From: an uncultured Prevotellaceae bacterium
GTDB taxonomy: Bacteria; Bacteroidota; Bacteroidia; Bacteroidales; Bacteroidaceae
Direction of reading: 5' to 3'
NCBI GenBank assembly: GCA_947166345.1
Contig: CAMVDU010000010.1
Span: 1-63,966, forward strand
DNA: 63,966 nt
Part shown: piece after piece, positions 6,961 to 17,900 of the stretch
Layout: each line of letters opens with the position of its first letter
Position numbering within the stretch: the first letter of the stretch is position 1
The notes under the pieces: model-generated
Told to the model about the DNA's origin: nothing
What the model saw: the letters and a program-made list of their open reading frames with translations, nothing else
Database searches by the model: none
Position numbers and translations under genes: made by a program

Positions 6961-8847
6961 ATGATGGACTCTCAAGAAATCATCCTCGAAGCAATGGGGA
7001 ACCAAGAAGAAGTGAAGGTAGAACAGACCACACAGGAAGCAACTGTAGCTGAAGAGGCTGTACAGGAAGCACCTGTAGTTGAAGCCGCTGCCGAAACCGT
7101 AGTAGACAATCTAGAAGACAACCGCAAGGTGTACACCACCAAGAAAGAGGTGCTTGACCGTATCAAGGAGATAGCACACAGCGAGGAGCCTCCCCAGAGA
7201 GACGAGGTTGAATACCTGAAGACATCGTTCTATAAACTCCATATTGCCGAGCGCGAGGCACAACTGAAGGAATACCTTGACGCTGGTGGCAATCCCGAGA
7301 CCTATCAGGTGGCTCCTGATGCTGACGAGGAATCGTTCAAGGCCGAGATGGTAATCATCAAGGAACGTCGTCAGCAGCAGTTCCAGGAACAGGAAGCTGA
7401 GAAGCAGGAGAACCTGAAGAAGAAACTCGACATCATTGAGAAAATCAAGACACTGGTTACCTCACCAGAGGAAGCCAACAAGTCGTATCAGGAGTTCAAG
7501 GCTTTGCAGAACGAATGGAAGGAGATCAAGGCTGTTCCTGCTGAGAAAGCCAACGAACTGTGGCGCAACTACCAGCTCTACGTTGAGCAGTTCTATGACC
7601 TGCTGAAGCTGAATAGTGAGGCACGCGAATACGACTTCAAGAAGAACCTTGAGGCCAAGACACGTCTTTGTGAGGCTGCAGAGAAACTGGCCGACGAGGA
7701 AGATGTTATCAGTGCCTTCCATCAGTTGCAGAAGCTGCATCAGGAGTACCGCGAGACTGGTCCTGTGAGCAAAGAGCTGCGCGAGGAGATATGGCAGCGC
7801 TTCAAGGCTGCTTCTACCGTTGTCAACAAACGTCATCAGCAGCACTTTGAGACTTTGCGTGCACGCGAGGAAGAGAACCTGGCTAAGAAGACTGCCCTCT
7901 GCGAGAAGGTGGAAGCCATCATTGCAGAAGAGAACAAGAACAGCGCCGACTGGGAGCGTCGCACGCAGGAGATCATCGCCCTGCAGCAGGAATGGAAGAC
8001 TATCGGTTTCGCACCACAGAAGATGAACGTCAAGATCTTTGAGCGCTTCCGTGCTGCCTGTGACGATTTCTTTGTGCGCAAGGCCGAATACTTCAAGACC
8101 ATGAAGGATGCCTTCAAAGAGAATGCCGACAAGAAACGTGCACTCATCGAGAAGGCAAAGGCCCTGCAGGACAGCACCGAATGGCGTTCTACCAGCGACA
8201 AACTTATTGCCCTTCAGAAGGAATGGAAGACCATCGGCATGGTACCCAAGAAGTTAGGCGACCAGCTGTGGGAAGAGTTCCTTGCAGCCTGCAACAAATT
8301 CTTCGAGGCCCGCAATGCAGCAGGAGCCGGTCAACGTGGTGAGGAGCGTCAGAACCTTGAGAAGAAACGCGATGTCATTGCACGTCTTACGGCTGTGGCA
8401 GAAGCAGGCGAGCAGGAAGATTTGCAAGACAAGGTACAGGCTCTTGTAGAGGAGTACAACAGTATCGGCCACGTTCCCTTCAAGGAGAAAGACAAGCTGT
8501 ATGCCGACTATCATGCCGTTCTTGATAAACTCCACAAGGAAATGAACGTTGGTGTGGCCAAGCGTCGCCTGAACAAGTTCAAGGACAACCTCAAACAAGT
8601 GGCAGAACGCGGTGAAGGTGCACTCGACAACGAACGTACTCGCCTGATGCGTCAGTACGAGAACTTGAAGCAAGAAGTGCAGACCTATGAGAATAACCTC
8701 GGGTTCTTGAGCGTTTCGTCAAAGAAAGGCAACTCGCTTATCGATGAGATGAACCGTAAGGTGGAGAAACTCAAGGCCGACCTGCAACTTGTCAAAGACA
8801 AGATCAAGGCCATCGACTCCGAAAATGTTTCGCAAGAACAGGAATAA
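6961..8847 (+). CDS. DUF349 repeat coiled-coil protein
   Basis: A 628-residue cytoplasmic protein with no signal peptide or membrane segment. After an acidic Val/Ala/Glu-rich tail (about residues 1-50), it consists of successive DUF349-type helical repeats. Each contains a W-K-x-I-x-x-V/A-P motif (NEWKEIKAVPAEKANELWRN, QEWKTIGFAPQKMNVKIFER, KEWKTIGMVPKKLGDQLWEE) followed by an F-x-A/x-C/Y element. The C-terminal 100 residues are coiled coil (RRLNKFKDNLKQVAERGEG). The biochemical role of DUF349 is not established. Two Met codons open the frame; the first is taken. It stands alone between its own -7 box and the double hairpin at 8856-8933. Confidence 0.85.
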   Translation: MMDSQEIILEAMGNQEEVKVEQTTQEATVAEEAVQEAPVVEAAAETVVDNLEDNRKVYTTKKEVLDRIKEIAHSEEPPQRDEVEYLKTSFYKLHIAEREAQLKEYLDAGGNPETYQVAPDADEESFKAEMVIIKERRQQQFQEQEAEKQENLKKKLDIIEKIKTLVTSPEEANKSYQEFKALQNEWKEIKAVPAEKANELWRNYQLYVEQFYDLLKLNSEAREYDFKKNLEAKTRLCEAAEKLADEEDVISAFHQLQKLHQEYRETGPVSKELREEIWQRFKAASTVVNKRHQQHFETLRAREEENLAKKTALCEKVEAIIAEENKNSADWERRTQEIIALQQEWKTIGFAPQKMNVKIFERFRAACDDFFVRKAEYFKTMKDAFKENADKKRALIEKAKALQDSTEWRSTSDKLIALQKEWKTIGMVPKKLGDQLWEEFLAACNKFFEARNAAGAGQRGEERQNLEKKRDVIARLTAVAEAGEQEDLQDKVQALVEEYNSIGHVPFKEKDKLYADYHAVLDKLHKEMNVGVAKRRLNKFKDNLKQVAERGEGALDNERTRLMRQYENLKQEVQTYENNLGFLSVSSKKGNSLIDEMNRKVEKLKADLQLVKDKIKAIDSENVSQEQE

Positions 8848-8855
8848 GACTCACA

Positions 8856-8933
8856 CTCCCCTATCCTAACGACAGGATTAGGGGAGCAAAAGAGGCCAAA
8901 GAAGTTTCAAAGACTCCCTTGGCCCCTTTTTCT
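8856..8933 (+). terminator. Double hairpin terminator after the DUF349 gene
   Basis: First hairpin: CTCCCCTATCCT (from 8856) against AGGATTAGGGGAG (to 8886). Second: GGCCAA (from 8894) against TTGGCC (to 8923), followed by CCTTTTTCTT. The second has the T-run of an intrinsic terminator. Both separate the housekeeping gene from the surface locus. Confidence 0.8.
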
Positions 8934-8969
8934 TAAAATCACTACAATGAGTAACTAAAAGACTAAAAT

Positions 8970-11900
8970 ATGAAAAAGACTGTTTTGATTATGCTCACGT
9001 TGCTTTGTTCAATGTTACAGGCAAGCAGAGCGGCCAACGGTTTGTTTGACACTCCCAAGCAGGCTTTCACCTACGAAGCAAAGACACCTGGACTCATTCA
9101 TTTAAAGATCCTGATGTCGCATGCCAGCGCAAACTGCTATTTGAAGGAATCCTACTTCTACGTAAAAGACAAGGACGGCAACAAGACCAATTTCTTTTAT
9201 GCTACCGAGACCAACTCGAGTACCTCGGGAAAGGTTATAGGAACCTATAGGAATGAATATTCTGACAACTCAACCATGTTTATGACCAACGGTACCGATG
9301 GTGAACCAAAGTGGCTCATCAAGAGTACCAATACACAGCATGAGTCACTTCGAGATGGTACCAATCCTGGCTATATGGAGATTGACTGGTTTTGGCCTGC
9401 AGAGTTTGCCGGTAAGAAATACACATGGGGCGTTGAGGGAAAGTTGTATAATAATGGAAACACCATCTCATACTCTAAGGAAATCGGCGACATAGATTTT
9501 GAAGAGATTTCTTTTGAGACATTCGATGCCATTATTGGAACCAATCAAGGCGAAGAGGGATGTGTTACAATACCATTTATGAGCGACAAACCCATCAACT
9601 GGGTAGAAGGAAAATGGACTGATGCATACGGTAACGAGAGAAAAGTCAAAGAGACACTCCCTGAGAAGACCTACAACGGTTTTCTACGTATCCCCGCATG
9701 CGAGGTACACAAAGGGTTGGTTCTCGTTGCTAACCTGACTACCGCCTCTTGGAAAGACGAGCGTAGCGGAGATCCAGATCATAACGAGAGTTGTATTTCA
9801 AAGACTGTTGGCGATGTGCCCATGCTGCATGCACCACGAGCCTTTAATGCCGAGACTGTCTATGACGGAAAAGGTTCGGTGCTGTTGACATGGAGAGTGG
9901 ACGATATGGATCAGACCGATATCATAGACGGTGACGTCTTCCAGATACAGCGTTCCTTGACGGGTCGCATGGAAGATTTTGAAGACCTCATACTGGACGT
10001 ATTTGATTCAAAACAGTCAACCTACTCGTACAAGGACTCCCTGCTGGTTGAGGCCCTGAAACAGGAGCATGTTGATGCAGAACTGAACATCCCTATCGTG
10101 CGCTATCGCATACGTCGCGCTTCCACCAGTCAGTGGGGGTGGATTAATAACCCCACTGTGGCCTATGAACAGCCGCAGTTCAGGAGTATGCGTCTGCTGA
10201 AGCCCAAAGAGCTCAGGTCGGAATGGCTTAATCAGGATGACTACACCGTGAAGCTCACTTGGGACTACGAGGCCAGCGACAATGATGTCTACTACCTCTG
10301 GGACGAGCGGGCGGAGATGTCGGTGCAGACCATCCTCTACAACCGCAAAGGCGCGGTACTCGACACCCTGAACCACGTGCTGACGACTGAGGAGCGCAAC
10401 GCCAAGACCCTGCAGGTGAACCTCACGCGCTCGTGCGCCTACTATGTCTTCCAGATCAGCGTCGACGGCAAGGACTCGCCCATAGCCCAACCCACTGGCG
10501 ACCTCTACGTGAAGATACGCTCCGAAGAGGACTTCATAGACTTTGCCAACCGTGTAAACAACGGCGAGAACACGCTGAACGCCATCCTGCTTGACAGCAG
10601 CATCCGTACCGATAACGTTATCATCGGCAATAACAAGGACAAACCCTATTGCGGCGTGTTCGAGGGTAACGGCAACAGCATCTATTACACCATCAGCGGC
10701 TCGACCGAAGCACTCGCTCCGTTCCAGTACACCGGCGACGGTTTCCGCCTCCGCAACACTTCCTTCCGCACCACCATCAATACGTCGAAGAAGTTTGCCA
10801 GCAACATGGTGGGTGAGCACGTTGGCGGACTGGGTATGATTGAGCACTGCTTTAATGACGGCAAAATCAACAGCTCCATCAACGGCGACGGCTCTCACGG
10901 TACTGTTGTGGGAATCGTCGACGCGGGTGCCATGTACATCAACAAATGCAGTTCCTCCATCTACCACTACGGCAAAAACACCATCAACTGTGGCGGATTT
11001 GTGGGATGGAAACGTTCCGGGGCGTTCTGCCACATCATGAACTCCAAGTCACGTGTAATTGTTGCAGAAAACACGACGGGATGCGTGAACTTCATGCGCA
11101 GCTATGAGGACGCCCCATCGGTCATCAATGGACTCATCAGCAACAGCTACTACGACTTCGGCACTTCCTATGGCAAGCCCCAAGGGGCTAACCTGCGCGA
11201 AATGAATCTCAGCACAGACCAAGAATTGGAACTGTTAGGATGGCTCCCCTCCGACAAAGCCTACTACACGTACATCAACTACCAGGCAGCCCAGCCCACT
11301 GCGCCCCTGTTGGAAGAGAATGCCATGCGCGACGATGTGTTGCAGCCCAACTTCACCGTTCTGTCATATACAGGAATCTCCTATTCATTCAATGCATCAA
11401 ACCTGTTCGACAACAATCTCCAAACAGAATGGTACACAACTCCTAGCGATAAGGAAGACGGCATCTGGTATGTGGAGTTTGAAGCCGACAAGCCATTCAT
11501 ACCATCCGACCTCATCATCACAACATACAAAACCGGTGATAACTACCCCATAAGCTGGGTGCTGAAGGGCAAACTGAACAGCAACGATGAGTGGCAGGTG
11601 CTCCGCGAGGTTACAGACGACATCACGATACAGCCTGTTGGTAACACGCCGTTCTATTTCAGCATCACCACGCAGGATGAATGCAAGTACTTACGCTTCG
11701 AGGTGTCCCAAAGCTCAAGTAATAGTCTGGATATATCCGAACTCGCCGTCCGCGCTTTCAGCAAAGGCCACTACTACTTCGAGACATCAGGAAAGATTCT
11801 TCCCACACTAAAGTGGCAGGAGTTGCAGATGAGCACGCTGTTGCAGTGGGAGACCGATGAACAACCCATCGATTACTTCGAGGTGCTGCGTAAAACCGTT

Positions 11901-14900
11901 GGTAGTAATGAGGACTGGCAAGTAATAGCTACCAACCTCACCGACATGCAGTATGAGGACAAGACTACCTCGCCCGTCTATACCTATAAATATATGGTAC
12001 GCGCGGCAAACAGTTGCGAGGGTGTCACCTACACCTATACAGATTCCATTGAGGCTCACTGCGTGCAGACAGGTACAGTAGAGGGCTATGTGCGCTTTGC
12101 CGACGGCACAGGCATCCCCGATGTACTTGTCAGTGTATCTCCAAGTCACGACCATCCTGCCGACATCAAGACACGCTCCGTGCGCACCGATGACAAGGGA
12201 TACTATAAGATTGACGAGTTGCGCTATTATTCACAGCAAAGCGGACCTTACACCATCAGCGTGAACATAGCCAAGCCAAACCTGTCACCTGACTGTGCCG
12301 ATGGTCTGGGCATCACCTTCGACACAAAGTCAAACATCACCACAAATGCTAACTTCACTGTTACCAGTGGCTACAAGATGTCGGGCTATGTCATGTACAA
12401 CGGCACCAGCATTCCTGTGCCAGGTGTTGAGTTCACTGTTGACGGTCATCCGCTGAGTGCTGGCGGACAGCCTGTGGCTACCGACTTCGAAGGAAAGTTC
12501 TCGTTCTATGTGATGGGTGGCGAACGCACCATCCAAGCCCACAAGGACGGTCACGACTTCTACAATGAGGGTATCTACAAACATGACTTCACCACCGACA
12601 AGGCACAGATCTACTTCTACGACGACACGAAGGTACGTCTCATAGGTCGTGTTGTGGGTGGCAAGGACCAGGGCGAACTGCCATTGGCAAACTCCCTCTC
12701 ACGCAACAACCTCGGCGACAACCTCACGATTGTAATGGCACTTGAGGGCGACAACTCCTCGTGGCTTGTCTACGATAATCTTGACGCAACGCTGAAAGAA
12801 CGCGACACCGTCTATGTTCATCATGCTTTTGACAACAAATACGACTATCATACCTCTGCACACACCACGCGTCATCGCATAGAGCTGAAGCCTGATAAGC
12901 ACACAGGCGAATACAGTATAGAACTGCCACCAGCCAAGTGGAAGGTCATGCAGATTTATGCTCAGGGTTATCCAACGCTTTTCCCATCAGGAAAGACAGG
13001 CGATGTCATCGACCTGACCGACTCGATCAATCACCACAAGGAGGTAGTTAAAGGTCACTGGCTTTCACTGGACGGCAACGACGTGAACGAAGTGACGGTG
13101 GAATACAACGCCCAGTACAATTGCATCTACCATGCACCTGTCGTGATAGAATACCGTCAGTTGGGCTACGATAAGTTTGATTACTTTGGCGACAAGCAGT
13201 ACATAGCCAAGAACCTTGGTGGCAACACCTCTACCGTGCCCTTGGCCTACAACAATACGACTGCCAACAAGACCGTCTACACCTTCGGTCATCCTGTGTT
13301 CAGTCTCGACAAGAAATACTTGTTCCAGCTCTCGGCCCACGAGAAGTACTACTGGAACAACAATCAGGGTACCGACACCATCGACGTGGTGCAGATGAAG
13401 GGAGGACTTGTCACCGTTCAGAATGAGATGATGGGTGGCTACTACCGCGAGGAGGTACAGCTCGACAGCGTCGGCAAGGGCACAGTGTTCATCCAGGCTG
13501 CAGAGTCCCCCTACCTACTAACGGGCGAGAATGCCCTGCGCACCGTGACGATGACACTCTTGCTCGATGACACCTACTACGAGGCAAAGCCACTGCAAGC
13601 CTATGTTCTCAATGTGCGTGCCAAAAACGGTGCCAAGGACTATCTTACCTATTCCATGCCCCAGCTTGTCGACATTCTTCGCGACCCGCCCGGTGGCAGC
13701 TCCTCTGCTAAGATCAGTAAAGGCTCTACACTGAAATACTCCTACCAGATGGACATGTCGTGGAAAGCCGGTGTGACCCTCAACTTCTCAGCGGGCAATA
13801 ACCTCAGCACCTTCACCGGTGTGGTGGCGGCACCCATGGGAGCCGGTGGCGTGGGCGGTTTCCACAACAGCGCTTCGAGTGCCTTCTCCACGTCATTGGA
13901 CCTCGTGTGGTCAGGCAGCGGACAGCGTGCCTTCTCCTACACGATGACGGCTACCGAGGACATCTCCACCAGTTCTCACAACAAGATGATCGGTGCCAAT
14001 GCCGATGTCTATATCGGTATGGAGCAGAACATCATTATCACGCCTGCCATAGCCATACGTGCCATTCCCGACAGCATCTACCGCCAAATGAAAGGCGAGC
14101 TGGTGTCGGGTCGCATGGTGGAGATTGCCAGCGGACGTGATGACAAGGACAGCCTCTTCCACCTGGTACGCGAAGAGGTGGTCACCTATGGCCAGCAGTT
14201 CAAGTCCAACTTCGTCCACTCGCAGGAATACATTGTCAAGCAGCTTATCCCATCGCTGGCCGAGCAATGTCGTGCTTTGATGTTTACAGGCACGAAGGCT
14301 GAGGCTAAGTCACAGGCTAACGCCACGCGCAAGCCTGTCTACCTCTCTACCGTCAGCACCGACTCCGACCTGTTCGGCGTGAACTACGAGGTGATATGGC
14401 CCGACGATGCCGATCCGTCGCTCGAAGACGAGGTGGCCCGCTATCACAGCAACATGATGGCATGGATCAACATGATAGCACAGAACGAGAAGGAGAAGCT
14501 CGAGGCCACCGAACTGGTACAGAACTTTGACATCGACGGTGGCAGTCCGCTGAGCTACAGCGAGGACTTCACCAGCGAGTACTCATGCACAAACTCGTTC
14601 ACCAGTCCCATCTCTGCCGGCACTGTAGGCTACTTCGACTCTGCCGTAGGCGACGGTGCAATGGCTGCCCTCCAGATTCTCGGCCCCGTGGCCGCCAAGC
14701 TGGTTAGTGGCCTGCTGAGCACGAAGGCCGGTGGCACGTCAGGTGGTGTGGGCTCCGGTAAGGACGAGAGCAAAAACACGTATGTTGAAGTGTCTTGCGT
14801 AGGTTGGACGTTCAAGTTCGGGCTCGTGCCGTCGTTTGCCTTCAACGTCGTGCCTAAGCACTCAGAGTCGAAGAAGTTCAACCGCAAGGAGAGCTTCAGC

Positions 14901-17900
14901 ATCTCGATGGACCGTAAGAGCCATCTCGACTTCGACATCTACCGCGTGAAGACAGGCGACGACAACGTGCAGAACAGCGGTGTCTTCGACGTGTTCACCG
15001 ACGACAACTTCTACGACCTCGTGGACTATAACGAACCCTACCTGAAACGCGAGATGGACATGAAAGACCTGCGCTATGCCCGCAGCTTCGTCTACCGCAC
15101 CAGGGCAGGTGCTACGTGTAGGCCTTATGAGCCCGAGCGCCGCACCATCTTCTATAAGCCAGGAACGCTACTCGACGAGCGCACGAAGAGGATTGAAAAC
15201 CCAAAGATATGGGTAGACAAACAGAGCGTCAGCGGTGTGCCCTACGGAGAGCCCGCACGCTTCACTCTCAGCATGACCAACGACAGCGAACAGCCCGAGG
15301 CTGCCTACCAGTTCTTTAACATCTGTCTTGACGAGACCTCTAACACTAAAGGTGCCAAGCTGATAATGGACGGCACGCCGCTCTCTGGCAACATGCGCAC
15401 GCTCTTGGTGGAACCCAGCAAGGTGCTCACGAAGACCCTTGAGGTGTATGCCGGCGATGACTTCGACTATGAAAACCTGTCTATCATGCTGTTATCGCTC
15501 AGCGATGAAAACACTTCTGCCAAAGTCAGCTTCAGTGTCCACTATCTGCACACAGCAGGCAGCATAGCCATCTCAACACCTGGCGACAAGTGGATCATGA
15601 ATACCGATGCCCAGCGCGACGAACGTGGTTACTACATGCCTGTGGTTATCAGTGGTTTCGACAAGAACCAGAGAAACTTCGACCACATCGAGTTCCAGTA
15701 CAAGGAGAGCAATCGTGGTGACGACTACTGGGTGAACCTCTGCTCGTTCTTTGCCAGCGACTCGCTCATGGCATTGGCAAGCGGCACCAAGAAGATGATT
15801 CCCGAGAACGGCAACATCGTCACCTCTTTCTATGGCGAGGGCGTGGAGATGGAGAAAGCCTACGACCTGCGTGCCGTACTCTTCTGTCGTAATGGCAACG
15901 ACTACCTGACCAGCACGTCAAAGGTGCTCAGCGGCGTGAAAGATACCCGTCTGCCTCGTTTGTTCAGCACGCCTGAGCCGCGCAATGGTATTCTCGGTCC
16001 TGGTGATGATGTGATCTTCGATTTCTCTGAGGCCATCGAGCACAACTACCTCAGTGGCATCACCAACTTCGAGGTAATTGGCGAGACCAATGAGACAAGC
16101 ATCCAGGAAGACCCGTCGCTGCTCTTCACCGGCACAGGCTATGCCGAGACAGAGGCCCGTCGCAACTGCTCAGGCAAGAGTGTGACCATCGACATGATGA
16201 TACGACCCGACGACACCGGTAAGGAAATGCCAGTGTTCAGTCACGGCTCCGACGGTCTTAACATGCAGTTGTGGCTCACCGAAAAACAGCACCTGAAGGT
16301 GGTTGTTGGTGATACATCCTACGTTTCCGATTACTCCATTAAGAGCAACGGTTTCCGCCACATTGCCGTCGTTCTCAACAACGAAACCCAAGAGCTGTTG
16401 ATGTACAACGACTCGCTGATAGGCCGTGCTGACAGCGTGACATACAACGGTTACGGCACGTTTGTCTTTGGTGCCACCAATGAGGTTGATGTCACCAAGC
16501 GTAAGCACTACTCAGGACGCATGCTCGAGACGCGTATCTGGTCACGTGCCATGGATCAGGGACTGCTCTATCAGAATTATGCTGAGCAGCAGCTTACAGG
16601 TTATGAGATGGGTCTGGCTGCCTACTATCCGATGAACGAGGGCGATGGCGACTATATCACCGACAAGGCTCACGGTGCCCATGCTAAGCTGGAGCACGCT
16701 TCATGGGCTCTGCCACGAGGTATGTCGCTCCATCTCGACGGCAACGAGAAAAAGGACGTTCGTGGCCTACAGCTCAAAGGCGAGTACATCAAGCGCACGA
16801 AGGAGTCCGACTATACCCTGATGTTCTGGTTCCGCACCAACAAAGATGGACGCGGTGCGCTCATCAGCAACGGCTCGGGCCATGCTACCGACACCCATGC
16901 CGAGGATAACTTCTTCATCGGCTTCGAGGGTGCCGACCTGAAATACCGCACCAATGGAAACGAATACATCATCCCAGGCGACTACAGCGATGATAAATGG
17001 CATCACTATGCCATGACTGTCAACCGTTCTCACAACATTGGCAACATCTATGTGGACCGCGAGTTGCGCACATCGTTCCGTACCGACTCACTGGGCGGCA
17101 TCGACGGCAGCGACGTTTATCTCGGCAACATGGTGTGGTTCGTACAGGGCGACAAGGATGCCAACGTCATGCACCAGAGCTATCCGTTGACCGGAAACAT
17201 CGACGAGCTGTGTCTCTTCTCACAGGCTCTGCCACCGGCACTCATTACACGTTACAGCACCAAGAGCCCGGGCGGTCGCGAAAAGGGGCTTATCACCTAT
17301 ATGGGTTTCAGCCGTCAGGAACGCGACAAGCAGAACGACATCGTGCTGGCGCCCTATGCCTACAACCAGGTTGTCAAGTACGATCGTGATGGAAAGGAAA
17401 TACAAAAGGACGAAGAGGTGTTTGTCGATCCCGCCAGCACCATCCTGTCGCGCATTGATCAAGAACTGGGAGCTCCCGTACAGCCTTTCCAGGAACTGAA
17501 GAATCTTGACTTCAATTTCGTGGGACGCGACAACCAGCTGATGATCAGTCTGAACGAGCCCGACTCCCGTATCAACAAACGAACATTCTACGTCACCGTA
17601 GCCGACATCCCCGACCTCAACGGCAACTACATGGCTTCGCCAGCTACTGTTTCCTTCTACGTGGACCGCAATCCTATCCGCTGGACAACCCGCAGCATTC
17701 AGGATTATTGTATGGCAGGCGAAGGCACCGTGTTCTTTGCAAAGATTATCAATACGAGCGGTTCTACCCACACTTATGAAATTAAGGGCTTACCACAATG
17801 GATCACTTGCCAGGAACCTGTTGGTGTCATTGATGCCAAGGGTGAGGTTGAGTTGAAATTCAATGTGAATAAAGGTCTTAACGTGGGCAGCTACGATGAA

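Noticed and set aside
10017..11033. 338-residue minus-strand frame inside the giant gene
   Set aside because: Same reason: low-complexity Val/Asp/Gly composition typical of an antisense shadow.
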